Positions 25,609 through 39,312 are shown, counted from the stretch's first letter. The stretch: DNA of 64,000 bases from Oceanihabitans sediminis (GCF_003337215.1 NZ_QPIG01000001.1:248001-312000), one strand, 5' to 3'. The notes: generated by a model from the sequence alone, not told the origin. A program made the numbers and translations.

Positions 25609-28600
25609 TTAATTACCAAAATTATATCTTAAGGTTAATCCGGATCTAATAGATGTTTGTGGAAAAGCTGTAGATATAGCATATTCTGAGAAGGTATAAT
25701 CAAAATAGAAAATACCGGTTAAGTTTTTACTAAAGGCATAATCTGCTGTAAACTTCGTACTCCATAAGGATTGCCCAGATGTAATTTGGTTATTATTAAG
25801 ATCTAAATATCTAATAATTGTTTTATTGTCTCTATAAGATACATCTGCCTTTAAGTTAATATCACTTATAATTGTTTTTCTAGGACCAGCTAATTTAGAC
25901 TTCATTCTAACGTCTTTAATTCTGTATCCTAATCCTACTTTATATTCTTTACCTTGAATTTCTGTAACTAAGTTATTGTCGAAGCTTAGAGATAGCATTC
26001 TATCTTTTTTCATTTCTAACAACACTTTTACATCGCTTTTAGATTCAAAGTCTATACGGAATAACGGACTAAACATTTCTGTTAAGTTGATATTACTGTA
26101 TAATTCCTTGTTTTTGAAATCTCCGTTTTGGTCTAATGCATCTGCAGGTTGGTTTGCAAACACCACTCCTTCTTGCGCAGCAGTATAGTCTAAGTTAGAT
26201 CTAAACTGGTTGATGGTATATGCCGAACGATAACCATGAGATAGAGAGAATCTTTTAAAACGTTTTTTAAACCAATTAAGTTTCATAAAACCAGCATATT
26301 TTAAATCCCAGTTTGGCACCGGAATATTTCTAAATGCTGTGGTTTTAGTTTTACCTGCATCTTGCCCTTTATAAGCAGCTAAGAAAGCTGGTAATAATAC
26401 CGCCTGACTAGATTTACCAAAACCTTCTGGGAAGCCTTCTGCATCCCTAGTGTAGTTTGTGTTTCCATAGAACTTTTCTGCCAATCTTTCTGCAATAATT
26501 AACCTATTCTCTCTAAAGTCTTCAAAAGGTTTAGATTCTATCTCATCACTTTTACTAAATGCTGTTTTTATTAAAGCAGAAGAGATAGTAAAGTTACCGA
26601 AGCTATTAGGAGTTAAGGATTGGTATTCTAAATCGCTATTCACATTAAAGTTTTCTGCAAAGTTTTCGGCGTAAATTCTATTACCAACAATATCAATTTT
26701 AAGATCTCTAAATGGTTCTACATTGATGGAATAATCAAATTGTTTGGAAGTAGTTTCCGTATACTGCTGATTAAATTCTGGATATTGGGTTAACCATCCG
26801 TTACGAGCGGCTAATTCTCTAATATCTCGCTGACTTCCGAAGGTATAACCTACCGTTGGCTTAAGGGTTCCTATAAAACCTGGTGTTTGTAAATATCCAG
26901 GAAGATAAGTTCCGTTGGTTTCATTATAATTAAGCTGAATTCGTTTTACACTAGTGATTAAACCTATTCCGAAATTACCAAGTTTACTACTTTTTTTCGT
27001 TTGCGTTCTATTATTAGGTTCTGCTCCTGGAGGTGTTGCTCGACTAGTTCTTGCTCTAGAATTAGCTCTACCTCTTTTTTGTTCTAATCCTATATATTTA
27101 TACAGCTTATTCATATCTAAAGATGCATTAATATTATGTTGGTTAGCATTAGAAATAGAGTTTCCTAAATCATACGTTTTCCCATCTAACTGAAGGTCTC
27201 CAAATAAATCAGATCCTTTTTGCCATTGAAACTCTCCGCTATACGTATAGGTTGCATCAATAAAACTGAATGTTGGTATTTTATTTAATGGTAACTTATA
27301 GTTTACTCCTAGTTTTTGGTATTGCCTGTTAGGATCCCCAAAATCAAAGAAGCCATCCCAAACATCTAGATCAGAATCTTGTCTTCCGTTTAATTCGTCG
27401 TTTACAAAATAGTTTCTAACAATATTATTGTTGGAAGCAGTAAAATCAAGACTTAACGCCTTAGTTAAGTTATAGTTTATGGTGTATTGAAAATCGAAAT
27501 TATAGTTTCTTCTGTATAATTCTTCTAAACCAATATTTGCTCCACCTAAATCAACATCTCTAAACTTTTGTTTATTGAATTGTCTTGTATAGTTTGTATT
27601 TACAGTGAAACTAGATGGCAATAAACTAACATTAAAGTCTTTTAATAATTTTAAATACTTACTATTAAATAAAGAATCATTCTTTTTGAAAGGCTCTATA
27701 ACAAGTGGATTGAAATTATATGCATAGTTCACTCCTGCTCTTACTTGTTGGTCTAAAGAACGTTCAATTTCGAAATCTCTATGTTCTACTTTATTATATG
27801 AATAACTTAGTGTTAGATTTTCTACATCATAGAAACGTGGTGTTTTATCTGTCGTTCTATTTTTTCTTACTCCAATGAAGTTGATGCTTTTTCGCTTCGT
27901 ATAGGTTTCAGATTGTTCTTTTATGGTTTCTTGTTCTTCGGTAGTGGAAGCTGCATCAATTCTAGTTTGTAATTCGATATCCTCATATAGTTTATCGTAT
28001 TTAGGAGTGATGCTTTCTTCTCCTTGACCATAGTTAAACGGAATTTGCATTCCCCATTTCTTTGGTAATAACTGCCCCACATTTACATTGGTTACAACGT
28101 CATATTGTTTTACATCTTCAATACTACGCTCTTGCGGACCTTGTTCAATAGAACCAAAACCAGAAGTACTATATCTTCCTGTTGCACTTAAATTTGCGAA
28201 ATCTGCAATATTAGCATCTGCACTTACAACCGTTGCCCAACCGCCTTCGTTATCCATTTCGGCTAAACGCAGTTCGTTGAACCAAATTTGTCCGCATCTA
28301 TTACTAGAAGTTGCATTTTTAACCCCTATCATTAGCGTTCTAATATCTCCAAAGTTCGGGTTTCCAAAGATAGCTACACGTTGCTGTCCAACTGTATGAG
28401 AAGCATATTCTGGAACTGGATTATCACTTAATCCGCCATCTACAACATCGTAAAAAGTAGCTTCGGTTGCACTAAAATTATCGGCTATAGCTTTTGCTTT
28501 TATTTGTTGTAATATTTCTAATCGGATATTTAATTCGTTTTCTTCTGGCCAAAGTTCCGATCTAGAGGTACCTGTAGAAACTTTTAGAGGTACTTCTATT

Positions 28601-31600
28601 TGGTAATAGTTTTGCGTAAGGTCATTACCCATTCTTACAAAACCTACCAATTCTCCATCTGCAAGTGGCGATCTGTCTTCACCCATTTCAGCATGCATAA
28701 ACATTTTTAACTGTTTATACTGCCTCATATCTACATTGATGTTTTTATAAACAGCTCTAGCATCATGAGATTCTAAATCACAAACCTTAACAACTAGGGA
28801 CTGTTCGTTTTGTCTAATTACGGTATTGTTGTTATAAAGTTCTTCTGGCTCTACTCCTGGAGGAGATTGGTATACACCTTCGTTTTCTAAAGTATTTACA
28901 ACCCCAAGAGTGAAGTTTGTATTTAAGTCTAAATTCGGATCTCCTAAATCTTCATCTAAAGTTCTAGTGTATCTTCTCCACTCACTACGTACTAAATCTA
29001 ATGTACCAAATCTAAATACTGTTGGCTGACTAAATTCTTTTACATACATACGGGCAAAACGTATAGAACGTAAATCTGCTATACCTCCTACTGCATTCGT
29101 GAATTCTGTAACCGGAACTCTAAACTGATACCAAACAGGAACTACGGTTTGTCCGTTAGGCAAGTTTCTAACCTGACTATCTTTTTTATCAACGATATAT
29201 GGATTACTTAAGTTTAAGTCTGAAGGGGTGATATCTAATTCATATTCAAAATAACTATCAATGGTATTCATTGTATTATCTCTATTAATATCCTCAACAT
29301 CTGGTTGCGTTGTACTACCCCGATTGTTATCTGAAAACGCATCGGGAGAGTTTCCTTCTACACCATTATAACGTTTATATCTTTCAAAAATATCTCCTTC
29401 TCTATTCAGGAAATAATCATAATTATCGTTTGAAGGATCATCTAAACCTGCATAAGCCGCACTTAAGCTTTGTTCTTCCAAATCATTATAACCATCGTAA
29501 CCAACATCTTGATTTGTTCTTTCTCCTCCTGTGGAATCGAAGGCATAAATTAATGATTGGTTTAATGGAACAACAGAACCCCAGTCTGTTTGATTAAACA
29601 TACTTACGTTTCCATCTTTAGGCAGACCATTTTCGTACATTTTTCTACCATCCTTAATAATATCTTCTGAAATATTTCCAAGGTTAAAAACTAACTTACC
29701 TCCAGGGTTTGAAGCATTTTCTTGGAATGGATCTTGCAACCAAAACTCGATATACTCCACATTTGCTTGTTCAAAATCTGTTGAAGTTAAAGCTCTTGAA
29801 ATTCCTGCCCAAGAGTCTTGTGGATTGGTTAAAATCCCGTTTGGAATATCCACATTAGTCGTTTGAAAGTTATATGGCCCGCGCTCATTAGGATAATAAG
29901 CTAAATCTAATGTGTTTATTACTGTGGTTTGTCCTTGTGCGATATCTTGCTGCGGGAAAAGCTCGTTAATAAATACTCTAGATGTATATAAACCAGACAT
30001 ATCATCATCACTTATTCCACTTGGGCGACGGTTACTATAGAAAATTGGATCAATATGATACCAGTTTAACATGGCACGGTTGTAACCGTTTGTAATATTT
30101 TGAACGTCATAAGTATCGGTGCCGTCTACTCTAATAGGTCTACTAGATAAGTACCATGATTGTGCCGATTTTAAATCTATAGCAGATTGTGAACCTTCAA
30201 AATCATCTACATAAGAAGTTGCTTCACCTTGAAAATCGGTTCCTTTTGGAGAACCTGGTCGCAATGCTGCAATTTCACCAGAAACAGAAAAATTAGAAGG
30301 AACATCTGTATCAATATTTGGTAATTTATTAACCAATCTTGTTAAGAACGGAACCTCTGTTGAATAATTAATATTGAAACCATAAATACGGTTATTTATT
30401 GGTTCATTGTTATAATTTGCTTTTTGGGTAATTGGTCTTTCTTTTAAGCTGATATATGTAGCACCTAAAAGTAATTTATCACTAACCTTGTGCTCTACAT
30501 TTATTCCAAAGAAACGTTTAGATTGTTGACCGAAAATAGAATTATTTTCTGTAGAAACTTGAATAGGTGTATTTGAAGCTTTTAAGGCTTCATCTAAAAT
30601 TTGCACCCTACCTAATTGATAGTTTACTGTATAATCGATTCCTTCTACTAGCACACGACCACCTGCTGTAACCTTCACAGAACCTCTAGGTACATTAAAT
30701 GCTCCAATAGGAATTCCTTCACCACCAACAGATTTATAACGTCCTTTAATTTGGAATTTATTTTTCTCTACTTCTTCTAAAGCGGCTGTTTTCGTTTCCT
30801 TATACAGCACATCATATACGTATTTCTCCTGGTTTGGATTGGTATAGGTATCTGCTTGATAATCGGCTTCATTGTTAGATGGGTTTCCATCATCATCTAA
30901 AATATCGAATAAATAACGACCGAAAGGCTCTACTTTGGTGAATACAATTTTTCCGTTTTGCGGAATAACTGTAATGTTTGGCACAAAATCGAAGAATCCA
31001 TCACCACCAACTTGCGGATCGTTATTGTAGTTTAATTTATCTAAATGAAATAAGCGAATTAAAGGTGTTTCAGAAATTTCTGAATCATCACCAGAAATAG
31101 AAGTGTTTCCATTAAAAATTGGGAAGGTAGTTCCTGAAACCGGCGTAATATAGTTTACTGGAGAACCTTCGTTATAAAATATATTTAATTTAAAATCTTC
31201 TTGACTTAATTGATACGCTCCTGTATCATAAATATTTTTCATCATTAAGTCCCAAATCGGTTGATTTGTAGAAGTAATCGGACTCTTTAATAATTTTAAA
31301 ACTAAGTTGTTATTATTTACTCCTGTTACATTTCCGTCAAAATCTGTATTCACACCAGTAGCATCTACTCCGTCGTTAGCAAATTCCCCAACTTGATACA
31401 CTTGCCCAGCAACAGTAAATTGGAATGCTACGGCTAAAACTTCATCGTTATTTAATCGTTGGTTTAAAGAAATATACCCCAATTGAGTGTTTAATGTATA
31501 TTCCTGTCCCTCTTGTAGTTTTCTTGCGTTTTCTAACTTCGCATAATCAGCTCCCTCGGTTACACCACCAACCATAATTCCAGATTGTACGGTTGCAATA

Positions 31601-32796
31601 TCTCTAATCTGACTATTTAATTGTGAACCAGCACCACCAATATTTAATGGATTGAAAGCATTGTTTTTGTTACTAGGATAAGCATTTGGACCTACCGTTA
31701 CGTTTACTGCTGAACCTACTCTTGCACTTTCACCTAAATCCTGCAAGGCTACAATGTTCCTTACGTTTTCTGTTCTATTATTTCTATTTGTTACCCAAGC
31801 TTCAATTCTTGTAATTTGAACTTGTGTATTTATAAACGGATAGTTGTTTAATGCAGCATCGTAGTTCTCTCTAAAGTAATGTGCTAGGAAAAAGTGTCTG
31901 TTTTCATCGTAATCTCTAGCAAAAAATTCAAACTCTTCCATTGTTCCTCCCCCTTGCGCTATAACAGATTTGGTGTCTGATTTTTGTTCAGAAAAAACCG
32001 CTGTAATGGTTGTTCTACCAAACTGTAATTGTGTTTTTACACCAAATAAACTCTGTGCTCCTGTAATTAAAGAACTATTAAGTGGCATACTTACGTTACC
32101 TACTTCTATTTTTTGAATGATATCATCTTCGGTAGGTGTGTATTCTAACTTTACCAAATTTTGAAAATCGAAAGTAGATTCGGTGTCATAATTTGCTGTT
32201 ACTTGTAAACGCGTACCTACTTTTCCTAATAAACTTAGGCTAATTCGTTGATCGAAATCAAAAGTGAAGCTGCTTCGGTTTCTTGGTGAAAATGCTGGAT
32301 TATCTTGTTTTGAAAACAAAACTCCTAAATCCATTTCTACCGAACCTTGTGGAACAACTTCAATGGTATTACTACCAAAAATAGTTTCGAAAAGTCCAGA
32401 ATCAACATAAAATTCTGGTAAAAGATTTTTCTGTTCGTCTTCACTACCTGCTTTTTTACCATCAAAAGCATCAATTTTTTCTTTATAATAACTTCTTAAA
32501 TTTTCTTGAGCTACAAGTGCTTGATATTCCTTCGGAGTTAATATTACTGGATAATTAATATTGAAAGCTCCAACTGTTTCGGTATAAATATACTTGTCTG
32601 TAATTGGGTCATAGGTATATTTGGAAACAATACTTGTTGGATTTGGCATCTCTAAGTTACCTAGACTGTAACCTGTACTGGTAGAATCTTGCGGAGTTGG
32701 CTCTTGAGACCAAGCTACAAAAGACAACAAAACGGCAACCATGGTAACAAGTTGCTTTTTGATTGTTTTTGTGGGATTGTAGTTAGTTGTATTCAA
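25609..32796 (-). CDS. sprA: SprA, type IX secretion outer-membrane translocon
   Basis: A 2395-aa protein, the length expected of SprA. A signal peptide (residues 1-30, ending WSQ) precedes a very long series of amphipathic beta-strands with many NYN/NFN and aromatic-Asn motifs, typical of the giant 36-stranded SprA barrel. SprA is the conducting pore of the type IX secretion system, needed for gliding and secretion. No ATG gives a usable signal peptide: the start is a TTG at 32794-32796, six bases after the ruvA stop and directly downstream of an in-frame TAA-GAT. Neighbours match Flavobacterium (gcvH, vanZ, tonB, remB). No deletion or stop is seen. Confidence 0.93.
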   Translation of the reverse strand: MNTTNYNPTKTIKKQLVTMVAVLLSFVAWSQEPTPQDSTSTGYSLGNLEMPNPTSIVSKYTYDPITDKYIYTETVGAFNINYPVILTPKEYQALVAQENLRSYYKEKIDAFDGKKAGSEDEQKNLLPEFYVDSGLFETIFGSNTIEVVPQGSVEMDLGVLFSKQDNPAFSPRNRSSFTFDFDQRISLSLLGKVGTRLQVTANYDTESTFDFQNLVKLEYTPTEDDIIQKIEVGNVSMPLNSSLITGAQSLFGVKTQLQFGRTTITAVFSEQKSDTKSVIAQGGGTMEEFEFFARDYDENRHFFLAHYFRENYDAALNNYPFINTQVQITRIEAWVTNRNNRTENVRNIVALQDLGESARVGSAVNVTVGPNAYPSNKNNAFNPLNIGGAGSQLNSQIRDIATVQSGIMVGGVTEGADYAKLENARKLQEGQEYTLNTQLGYISLNQRLNNDEVLAVAFQFTVAGQVYQVGEFANDGVDATGVNTDFDGNVTGVNNNNLVLKLLKSPITSTNQPIWDLMMKNIYDTGAYQLSQEDFKLNIFYNEGSPVNYITPVSGTTFPIFNGNTSISGDDSEISETPLIRLFHLDKLNYNNDPQVGGDGFFDFVPNITVIPQNGKIVFTKVEPFGRYLFDILDDDGNPSNNEADYQADTYTNPNQEKYVYDVLYKETKTAALEEVEKNKFQIKGRYKSVGGEGIPIGAFNVPRGSVKVTAGGRVLVEGIDYTVNYQLGRVQILDEALKASNTPIQVSTENNSIFGQQSKRFFGINVEHKVSDKLLLGATYISLKERPITQKANYNNEPINNRIYGFNINYSTEVPFLTRLVNKLPNIDTDVPSNFSVSGEIAALRPGSPKGTDFQGEATSYVDDFEGSQSAIDLKSAQSWYLSSRPIRVDGTDTYDVQNITNGYNRAMLNWYHIDPIFYSNRRPSGISDDDMSGLYTSRVFINELFPQQDIAQGQTTVINTLDLAYYPNERGPYNFQTTNVDIPNGILTNPQDSWAGISRALTSTDFEQANVEYIEFWLQDPFQENASNPGGKLVFNLGNISEDIIKDGRKMYENGLPKDGNVSMFNQTDWGSVVPLNQSLIYAFDSTGGERTNQDVGYDGYNDLEEQSLSAAYAGLDDPSNDNYDYFLNREGDIFERYKRYNGVEGNSPDAFSDNNRGSTTQPDVEDINRDNTMNTIDSYFEYELDITPSDLNLSNPYIVDKKDSQVRNLPNGQTVVPVWYQFRVPVTEFTNAVGGIADLRSIRFARMYVKEFSQPTVFRFGTLDLVRSEWRRYTRTLDEDLGDPNLDLNTNFTLGVVNTLENEGVYQSPPGVEPEELYNNNTVIRQNEQSLVVKVCDLESHDARAVYKNINVDMRQYKQLKMFMHAEMGEDRSPLADGELVGFVRMGNDLTQNYYQIEVPLKVSTGTSRSELWPEENELNIRLEILQQIKAKAIADNFSATEATFYDVVDGGLSDNPVPEYASHTVGQQRVAIFGNPNFGDIRTLMIGVKNATSSNRCGQIWFNELRLAEMDNEGGWATVVSADANIADFANLSATGRYSTSGFGSIEQGPQERSIEDVKQYDVVTNVNVGQLLPKKWGMQIPFNYGQGEESITPKYDKLYEDIELQTRIDAASTTEEQETIKEQSETYTKRKSINFIGVRKNRTTDKTPRFYDVENLTLSYSYNKVEHRDFEIERSLDQQVRAGVNYAYNFNPLVIEPFKKNDSLFNSKYLKLLKDFNVSLLPSSFTVNTNYTRQFNKQKFRDVDLGGANIGLEELYRRNYNFDFQYTINYNLTKALSLDFTASNNNIVRNYFVNDELNGRQDSDLDVWDGFFDFGDPNRQYQKLGVNYKLPLNKIPTFSFIDATYTYSGEFQWQKGSDLFGDLQLDGKTYDLGNSISNANQHNINASLDMNKLYKYIGLEQKRGRANSRARTSRATPPGAEPNNRTQTKKSSKLGNFGIGLITSVKRIQLNYNETNGTYLPGYLQTPGFIGTLKPTVGYTFGSQRDIRELAARNGWLTQYPEFNQQYTETTSKQFDYSINVEPFRDLKIDIVGNRIYAENFAENFNVNSDLEYQSLTPNSFGNFTISSALIKTAFSKSDEIESKPFEDFRENRLIIAERLAEKFYGNTNYTRDAEGFPEGFGKSSQAVLLPAFLAAYKGQDAGKTKTTAFRNIPVPNWDLKYAGFMKLNWFKKRFKRFSLSHGYRSAYTINQFRSNLDYTAAQEGVVFANQPADALDQNGDFKNKELYSNINLTEMFSPLFRIDFESKSDVKVLLEMKKDRMLSLSFDNNLVTEIQGKEYKVGLGYRIKDVRMKSKLAGPRKTIISDINLKADVSYRDNKTIIRYLDLNNNQITSGQSLWSTKFTADYAFSKNLTGIFYFDYTFSEYAISTAFPQTSIRSGLTLRYNFGN

Positions 32797-32802
32797 ATCT
32801 TA

Positions 32803-33384
32803 TTATAAGTTTTTTAAAGCTTGCTTTATAATTACTTCAACGCTTGCATCGGGTTCTGTGGCAATAACTTTATCAACCGCACGTTCTGCTTGCTTTTTAT
32901 TAAAACCAAGAACTTCTAAAGCAGATAACGCTTCATCTTTATTTGTATTGTTTTGAGATACAGAAACTTCATCTATATCATAAATCTTTAAAACCTTATC
33001 CTTTAAATCAAGTATAACACGCTGTGCAGTTTTAGCTCCAATTCCTTTTATAGATTGTATTAAAGCAACATCACCAACAGCAATACCCTCTCTTACTTGT
33101 TTAGGAGTTAACGAAGAAAGCATGGTTCGCGCAGTACTAGCACCAACCCCACTTACAGAAATTAACAGTTTAAATATTTCTCTTTCTGCCAAAGAAGAAA
33201 AACCAAAAAGTGTATGCGAATCTTCTTTTACTTGAAGATAGGTATACAATTTAAGGTTTTCTTGATCTGGTATTTGAGAATATGTATGTAAAGAAATATT
33301 AAGCAAATAACCTACTCCATTACAGTCTATAACAACGTCTGTTGGATTTTTTTCTACTAATTTCCCTTGTATGTGTGTAATCAT
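32803..33384 (-). CDS. ruvA: Holliday junction DNA helicase subunit RuvA
   Basis: A 193-aa protein with an N-terminal OB domain (MITHIQGKLVEKNPTDVVIDCNGVGYLLNIS), two helix-hairpin-helix motifs (LISVSGVGASTARTML and IQSIKGIGAKTAQRVI) and the C-terminal domain III that binds RuvB. RuvA holds the four-way junction for the RuvB motor. It ends with TAA TAA in the sprA frame and sprA follows 6 bases later. ruvB is in the same direction 6 kb upstream, as is usual in this order. Length is typical. Confidence 0.96.
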   Translation of the reverse strand: MITHIQGKLVEKNPTDVVIDCNGVGYLLNISLHTYSQIPDQENLKLYTYLQVKEDSHTLFGFSSLAEREIFKLLISVSGVGASTARTMLSSLTPKQVREGIAVGDVALIQSIKGIGAKTAQRVILDLKDKVLKIYDIDEVSVSQNNTNKDEALSALEVLGFNKKQAERAVDKVIATEPDASVEVIIKQALKNL

Positions 33385-33487
33385 ATATGAACCTTCGTTA
33401 AACTCTCAAATGTAATAAAATAATTACGCATTATCATGGTGTAGGAATAAATCCCCGGAAACTGTAATTTTTAACGATTAAAAAATT

Positions 33488-35791
33488 TTAATCGCTTTGT
33501 TTTTTCGCTCTTCTTTTTTCCCATCTTTCTTTTTCCTGCGCGTCAATAACTGCAATCGCTGTCATGTTTACAATCTCATCAACACTAGCATTTAACTGTA
33601 AAATATGTACTGGCTTGCGCATTCCCATCATAATTGGCCCGATAGAATCTGCTTTATTAAGTTCTTTTAATAACTTATAAGTAATATTTGCAGCATCTAA
33701 ATTCGGAAAGATTAATGTGTTTACTTTTCTTCCAACAAGTTTAGAGAATGGGAAAATATCTTTTATTCTTTGACTGTTTAAAGCGAAATCTGTTTGTAAT
33801 TCCCCATCTACAATCATATCTGGATTTACTTTATGCAATAAAGAAACTGCATCTCTCATTTTAGAAGCTTTATCGTTAGATGAAGATCCAAAGTTAGAAT
33901 AGCTAGTTAGTGCAACAACCGGTTCCATACCAAACATTTTTACTGTTTTAGCTGTCATCTGTGCAATTTTAGCTAAGTCTTTTGCTGTAGGATCAATATT
34001 TATAGAAGTATCACTTAAGAATAACGGTCCTCTTTTTGTCATCATTAAGTTGGTAGTAGCTACTCTAGTTGCACCCGGAGCCATACCAATTAACTCTAAC
34101 ATTGGTTTTACAACCGAAGGATAACTACGAGAATATCCTGAAATCAATGCATCGGCATCTCCTTCATTCACCATCATAGCAGCGAAATAATTTCTTTCAC
34201 GCATCCATTTTTGTGCAGAATAATACGTCATTCCACGACGTTGGCGCTGTTGCCAATACACCTTTGCATATCTGTTCTTTCTTTCTTCTTCTTCATCTGA
34301 TTTAGGATCGATGATTGGCACATCTGCATCAAACTCTATTTCCTCCTTAAGTTTTTCAATTTTATCTTTTCTTCCTAAAAGAATAGGGTATGCAATCCCT
34401 TCTTCGTAGACAATTTGTGCTGCTTTTAAAACATCTAAGTGATCTGCTTCTGCAAACACAACTCGTTTAGGATTTGTTTTTGCTCTATTAAGTAAAAGTC
34501 TAACAATTTTATTATCGCTACCAAGACGGTCTAACAATTCGTCTTCGTATTTATGCCAATCTTCAATAGGTTCGTTTGCTACACCACTTTCCATTGCTGC
34601 TTTTGCTACAGCTGGAGGAACTGTTGTTATTAATCTAGGGTCAAATGGTTTTGGAATGATATAATCTTTACTAAAAGTCATTCTAGTTTCCCCGTAAGCA
34701 ATATTTACTTGTTCTGGAACTGGTTCTTTTGCAAGATCTGCTAAGGCTACTACCGCTGCCATTTTCATTTCTTCATTGATTTTTGAAGCACGAACATCTA
34801 GCGCGCCTCTAAAAATGAATGGGAAACCTAAAACATTATTTACTTGGTTAGGGTGATCACTTCTACCTGTAGCCATGATAATATCATCTCTAGTTTCTAC
34901 TGCTAATTGATAATCTATCTCTGGATTAGGATTTGCCATTGCGAAAACTATTGGGTTTTCTGCCATAGACTTTAACATCTCTGGTGTTACAATATCTGGG
35001 GCAGAAAGTCCGATAAACACATCTGCATCTACCATTGCTTCTTCAAGAGTATCTATTTTACGATGTGTAGCAAATTCTGTTTTTTGCGAAGAAAGGTTTT
35101 CTCTATCCTGTCTGATTACCCCTTTGCTATCTAGCATCACAATATTTTCACGACTCGCTCCAAATGCTTGATATAATCTAGTACAAGAAATTGCTGCGGC
35201 ACCGGCACCACTAACTACAATTCTAGCATCTTTAATATTTTTCTCTGAAAGTTCTAATGCGTTTAATAAGGCTGCTGCAGAAATAATTGCTGTACCGTGT
35301 TGGTCATCATGCATTACAGGAATGTCTAACTCTTCCTTTAAGCGTCGTTCTATCTCAAAAGCTTCAGGGGCTTTAATATCTTCAAGATTAATTCCTCCAA
35401 AAGTTGGTGAAATCATTTTTACCGTTTGAATAAACTCCTCCACATTTTCGGTGTCTACTTCAATATCAAAAACATCAATTCCTGCGAAAATTTTAAAAAG
35501 AAGTCCTTTTCCTTCCATTACTGGTTTAGATGCTTCCGGACCAATATTTCCTAGACCAAGAACGGCTGTTCCGTTAGAAATTACAGCTACTAAGTTTCCT
35601 TTTGCTGTATATTTATATGCGTTGTTTTTATCTTTTTCAATTTCTAAGCAAGGTTCTGCGACACCTGGTGAATACGCTAAAGACAAGTCTCTTTGAGTTG
35701 CATATTTTTTAGTAGGTACTACTTCAATCTTTCCTGGAGTTGGCTTTGCGTGATATACTAAAGCTTCTCTTCTTTTGCTTTGTTTACTCAT
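33488..35791 (-). CDS. maeB: NADP-dependent malic enzyme (MaeB: malic enzyme fused to phosphotransacetylase-like domain)
   Basis: A 767-aa fusion. The N-terminal malic enzyme domain (about 1-430) has [11 protein letters not shown], the NAD(P)-binding GAGAAA loop and [10 protein letters not shown]; it decarboxylates malate to pyruvate with NADP reduction. The C-terminal domain (about 430-760) resembles phosphate acetyltransferase and is regulatory in this family, probably an acetyl-CoA sensor. The start at the ATG 35791 agrees with the conserved [14 protein letters not shown]. It precedes ruvA by 103 bases. Confidence 0.95.
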   Translation of the reverse strand: MSKQSKRREALVYHAKPTPGKIEVVPTKKYATQRDLSLAYSPGVAEPCLEIEKDKNNAYKYTAKGNLVAVISNGTAVLGLGNIGPEASKPVMEGKGLLFKIFAGIDVFDIEVDTENVEEFIQTVKMISPTFGGINLEDIKAPEAFEIERRLKEELDIPVMHDDQHGTAIISAAALLNALELSEKNIKDARIVVSGAGAAAISCTRLYQAFGASRENIVMLDSKGVIRQDRENLSSQKTEFATHRKIDTLEEAMVDADVFIGLSAPDIVTPEMLKSMAENPIVFAMANPNPEIDYQLAVETRDDIIMATGRSDHPNQVNNVLGFPFIFRGALDVRASKINEEMKMAAVVALADLAKEPVPEQVNIAYGETRMTFSKDYIIPKPFDPRLITTVPPAVAKAAMESGVANEPIEDWHKYEDELLDRLGSDNKIVRLLLNRAKTNPKRVVFAEADHLDVLKAAQIVYEEGIAYPILLGRKDKIEKLKEEIEFDADVPIIDPKSDEEEERKNRYAKVYWQQRQRRGMTYYSAQKWMRERNYFAAMMVNEGDADALISGYSRSYPSVVKPMLELIGMAPGATRVATTNLMMTKRGPLFLSDTSINIDPTAKDLAKIAQMTAKTVKMFGMEPVVALTSYSNFGSSSNDKASKMRDAVSLLHKVNPDMIVDGELQTDFALNSQRIKDIFPFSKLVGRKVNTLIFPNLDAANITYKLLKELNKADSIGPIMMGMRKPVHILQLNASVDEIVNMTAIAVIDAQEKERWEKRRAKKQSD

Positions 35792-35872
35792 AATTGCTAT
35801 TCATTTTAAGGAACTAGCAAATATAAGTTATTAAGCGAATAGTACATAGAAAAAAGAAAACAGTCTCGCGTT

Positions 35873-36799
35873 CTATTTCTTTAAAAACTGAATATTTCTA
35901 ACTAAGCCAGAATATTTTGTGCGCTTTACAGCCGATTTTTTAAATACTTTTCTAAAAGTTTCTTCTGTGATTTCTTCCCAATCTTTTTTAGTCATGTCTA
36001 ATAGTTCGGGATGCGGATTAAAAAGTGGCTCTGCATGTGCTTTTGAAAATCTATTCCAAGGGCAAACATCTTGACAAACATCGCAGCCAAACATCCAATC
36101 GTCCATTTTTCCTTGAAATTGTGTTGGAAGATTATCTTTTAGCTCAATTGTTAAGTATGAAATACATTTACTTCCATCAACCACATAAGGTTCTACAATG
36201 GCTTGGGTAGGGCAAGCATCGATGCAAGCAGTACAAGTACCACAATGATCGGTTACCCTTGAATCGTATTCTAATTCTAAATCGATGATAAGTTCTGCAA
36301 TGAAATAAAACGAACCTACTTGTTGGGTTAATAAATTAGAATGTTTACCAATCCAACCTAAACCTGATTTTGCTGCCCAAGCTTTATCAAGAACTGGCGC
36401 GGAATCTACAAAAGCACGACCATCAACCTCTCCAATTTCTTCTTGAATATGATGTAACAGCGTTTTTAATTTGTCTTTTATAATGAAATGATAATCGGTT
36501 CCGTAAGCGTATTTAGATAGTTTATAGGTGTTATCTTGTTGTTTTTCTTCAGGGTAGTAATTTAATAATAACGAAATAACGGATTTTGAACCTTCCACTA
36601 ATTTTGTTGGATCTAAACGCTTATCGAAATGATTTTCCATATAATGCATTTCACCATTCATGCTTTTGTTTAACCATGCTTCTAAACGAGGTGCTTCGGC
36701 TTCTAAAAACGCTGCCTTACTAATTCCACAAGATAAAAAACCAAGGCGTTTTGCTTCAGCTTTAATGATTTCTGTGTATTTGGCTTTATTATTAGGCAT
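35873..36799 (-). CDS. queG: Epoxyqueuosine reductase
   Basis: A 308-aa cobalamin-dependent enzyme that reduces epoxyqueuosine to queuosine in tRNA. It has the 4Fe-4S cluster cysteines in two sets (C186, C189, C192, C196 in [13 protein letters not shown]212, C239, C242, C246 in [11 protein letters not shown]) and the [12 protein letters not shown] segment with the catalytic Asp. The C-terminal HEAT-like extension of some orthologues is absent, as in short forms. The ATG overlaps the upstream P450 stop by one base (TAATG). Confidence 0.96.
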   Translation of the reverse strand: MPNNKAKYTEIIKAEAKRLGFLSCGISKAAFLEAEAPRLEAWLNKSMNGEMHYMENHFDKRLDPTKLVEGSKSVISLLLNYYPEEKQQDNTYKLSKYAYGTDYHFIIKDKLKTLLHHIQEEIGEVDGRAFVDSAPVLDKAWAAKSGLGWIGKHSNLLTQQVGSFYFIAELIIDLELEYDSRVTDHCGTCTACIDACPTQAIVEPYVVDGSKCISYLTIELKDNLPTQFQGKMDDWMFGCDVCQDVCPWNRFSKAHAEPLFNPHPELLDMTKKDWEEITEETFRKVFKKSAVKRTKYSGLVRNIQFLKK

Positions 36800-38133
36800 T
36801 AACTTCGTTTTTCAAACTTTAAAAAAGCATTTTTAGGCTTTAAAGTAATTAAAGGAGTCACTTCGATAGACTCAAAATTTGGAAGGATTTTATAAGTGAA
36901 GACTAATTCTGAAATTGCAATAATCATTTCAAACATAGCAAAATTATTACCTATACATTTTCTTGGTCCGGCACCAAAAGGGAAATACTGCGAAGAGAAC
37001 TTTCTTGAACCTTCACTGAATCGCTCTGGTATAAACTTATTTGCTTGTTCCCACAAATCAGGGTGGCGATGCATCTCGTAAACCGAAAACAATAGATTAG
37101 ATCCAGATTCAAAATGTAAGCTATTAAATGTGTCATCTTCAACATTTACACGATCTATAAAATATACCGGTGGGTATAAGCGCATAGATTCTTCAATCAC
37201 CTGCTGACAAACTTTTGATTTTGTAACCAATTGCATTAAATCGTCACTTTCTTTTAATACTTCAGCACGCTCTTGTAAAATCTTTTCTTGCCATTCTGGA
37301 TATAAGGCTAAAAGTTGTGTGGTAAAAGTAAGTGCATTGGATGTTGTTTCGTGACCAGCAGTAAATAAAATTAGTATTTCGTCTATAAGTTGTTCTTCTT
37401 CCATAGAACTGCCGTCATCATACTTTGCATCTAACAGCATGTCCAGTAAATCATGTTGTTTTACAGAAGAAGCTCTTCGTTCTGCTACAATTCGTTTTAA
37501 AATCTTTCTAGCTTCTTGCGTTAAATCAAGATGTTTTTTAATCTCCCCACTAATATGAAACCACCAAGATAAATATGGCTGACGAAGTTCTTTTACCAAC
37601 ATCTTTTGAGCTTGCTCGGTAATATATTGCAGTCGGTTAATATCTTCTTGATTTGCTGCAGAGCTAAACAAAGATTTTACCACTGTTTGAAAAGCTAAAT
37701 CATTTAAAATTGGAAAAACATCTATTTTAGTATTGGGTGTGATCTTCTTATACTCGGTAAGAATTGCCGATTTAATGGTCCCCAAAATATTTTGTAATTG
37801 CTTTTTATGAAAGGCAGGCTGAATAAGTTTTCTTTGTCTTTTCCAGTGCTCTCCTTCTGCCGTTAATAAACCTTTACCAACATATTTAACCAAGTCTTCT
37901 GTTTGAATTTTAGACTTAGTATAATTCTTATGGTTCTTTTGAAGGACATACTCTGCAAAAGCAGCATCTCGAATAAAAACGACACCTGTATGAAAGCCTA
38001 TTTTCAATCTAAAAACATCTCCTTGCTCTTCAAAATTCCTATGGTGAAAAGGCAACGGATTTTTGAGTATCTCAAGCGAATGTTTTACGAATCGGCTTAA
38101 AGGAACTGTGGGTATGTTGTTTTTAGTTTTCAA
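36799..38133 (-). CDS. Cytochrome P450
   Basis: A 444-aa bacterial P450 with all family marks: I-helix AGHETTS at 259-265, ExxR at E315-R318, and haem-binding [10 protein letters not shown] with Cys393. The N-terminus has no membrane anchor, so it is soluble. The closest groups are the CYP102/CYP4-like fatty-acid hydroxylases; I cannot name the substrate. The start must be a TTG at 38131-38133 because no ATG occurs before residue 178 and the conserved N-terminus ([14 protein letters not shown]) begins there. It overlaps queG and is in the ruvB cluster; no redox partner gene is adjacent. Confidence 0.9.
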   Translation of the reverse strand: MKTKNNIPTVPLSRFVKHSLEILKNPLPFHHRNFEEQGDVFRLKIGFHTGVVFIRDAAFAEYVLQKNHKNYTKSKIQTEDLVKYVGKGLLTAEGEHWKRQRKLIQPAFHKKQLQNILGTIKSAILTEYKKITPNTKIDVFPILNDLAFQTVVKSLFSSAANQEDINRLQYITEQAQKMLVKELRQPYLSWWFHISGEIKKHLDLTQEARKILKRIVAERRASSVKQHDLLDMLLDAKYDDGSSMEEEQLIDEILILFTAGHETTSNALTFTTQLLALYPEWQEKILQERAEVLKESDDLMQLVTKSKVCQQVIEESMRLYPPVYFIDRVNVEDDTFNSLHFESGSNLLFSVYEMHRHPDLWEQANKFIPERFSEGSRKFSSQYFPFGAGPRKCIGNNFAMFEMIIAISELVFTYKILPNFESIEVTPLITLKPKNAFLKFEKRS

Positions 38134-38198
38134 ATTAAGATGTACTTATTGAAAGTATTTATAAAGCTTTCAAAGCGAATAGTGAAATGTTTTGAATT

Positions 38199-39221
38199 CT
38201 AAAACAAATCGCCTTGCCTTGGACCTTTAACTCTACCTAGATGTTTATATGCTAATTCGGTTACCTCTCTTCCTCTAGGGGTACGCATAATGAAACCTTG
38301 TTGTATTAAGAAAGGTTCATATACCTCTTCGATAGTTTCTGAGTTTTCACTAACTGCTGTTGCTAAAGTTGTAATACCTACTGGGCCTCCTTTAAACTTA
38401 TCAATTAAAGTTGAAAGAATTTTATTATCCATTTCATCTAAACCATGGGCATCAACATTTAGGGCTTCTAATGAGAAACGAGCAATTTTAATATCGATAC
38501 TTCCATTACCTTTTATTTGCGCAAAATCTCTAACCCTACGCAGTAAGGCATTTGCTATTCTAGGTGTCCCTCTACTTCTACCAGCTATTTCAATGGCTGC
38601 TTCCATAGAGATTGGTACTTTTAATATTTCTGCACTACGCTGAACAATGGTAGTTAATAACTCTGTGTTGTAATATTGCAACCTACTTTGAATTCCAAAA
38701 CGAGCTCGCATTGGTGCTGTTAATAGACCAGAGCGAGTAGTTGCTCCAATAAGTGTAAAGGGATTCAGATTGATTTGAACCGTTCTTGCATTAGGTCCTG
38801 TTTCAATCATAATATCAATCTTATAATCTTCCATTGCAGAGTAAAGATATTCTTCTACAATTGGACTTAAACGATGTATTTCATCTATAAATAAAACATC
38901 GCGTTCTTCTAAATTTGTAAGTAATCCAGCTAAATCCCCAGGTTTATCTAAAACAGGTCCTGAGGTTACTTTGATACCTACTTGTAATTCGTTTGCAAGT
39001 ATATGAGCTAAAGTAGTTTTTCCTAAGCCTGGAGGTCCATGAAAAAGGGTGTGATCTAATGCTTCTTCACGACCATTTGCAGCTTGCACAAAAACTTGTA
39101 AGTTTTCTAATACTTGATCTTGCCCAGTGAAGTCATCAAAGGATAATGGCCTTAATTTTTTTTCTACATCTAATTCTTCCGGAGAAAAATTTTGGTCTGT
39201 TGGATCTAGGTTTTCGTTCAT
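38199..39221 (-). CDS. ruvB: Holliday junction DNA helicase RuvB
   Basis: A 340-aa AAA+ motor: Walker A GPPGLGKT at 62-69, Walker B DEIH at 113-116, sensor GATTRSGLL, and the C-terminal winged helix ([16 protein letters not shown]). It drives branch migration of the RuvAB complex. It is the first gene of the minus-strand series ending at remB. The start is the ATG at 39221. A TATATTTG box lies about 110 bases upstream on the same strand. Confidence 0.97.
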   Translation of the reverse strand: MNENLDPTDQNFSPEELDVEKKLRPLSFDDFTGQDQVLENLQVFVQAANGREEALDHTLFHGPPGLGKTTLAHILANELQVGIKVTSGPVLDKPGDLAGLLTNLEERDVLFIDEIHRLSPIVEEYLYSAMEDYKIDIMIETGPNARTVQINLNPFTLIGATTRSGLLTAPMRARFGIQSRLQYYNTELLTTIVQRSAEILKVPISMEAAIEIAGRSRGTPRIANALLRRVRDFAQIKGNGSIDIKIARFSLEALNVDAHGLDEMDNKILSTLIDKFKGGPVGITTLATAVSENSETIEEVYEPFLIQQGFIMRTPRGREVTELAYKHLGRVKGPRQGDLF

Positions 39222-39291
39222 AGTATTTCCCGTGATTAAGGGAACTTATTAGTGTTAGCTCAACGATAATTGAGATGCTATTATTTTATAT

Positions 39292-39312
39292 ATTCTAAAC
39301 GGAATTTAGAAT
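39292..39312. repeat. Inverted repeat upstream of ruvB
   Basis: An 8-bp perfect inverted repeat (ATTCTAAA at 39292-39299, TTTAGAAT at 39305-39312) with loop CGGAA lies between a TATATTTG -7-like box (39329-39336, minus strand) and ruvB. It could be an operator or leader hairpin for ruvB; no SOS-type sequence is recognised. Confidence 0.35.

Noticed and set aside
25976-32796. Several open frames antisense to sprA and the other long genes
   Set aside because: They are shadows of the coding strand with no protein family, and the coding strand has clear domains throughout.
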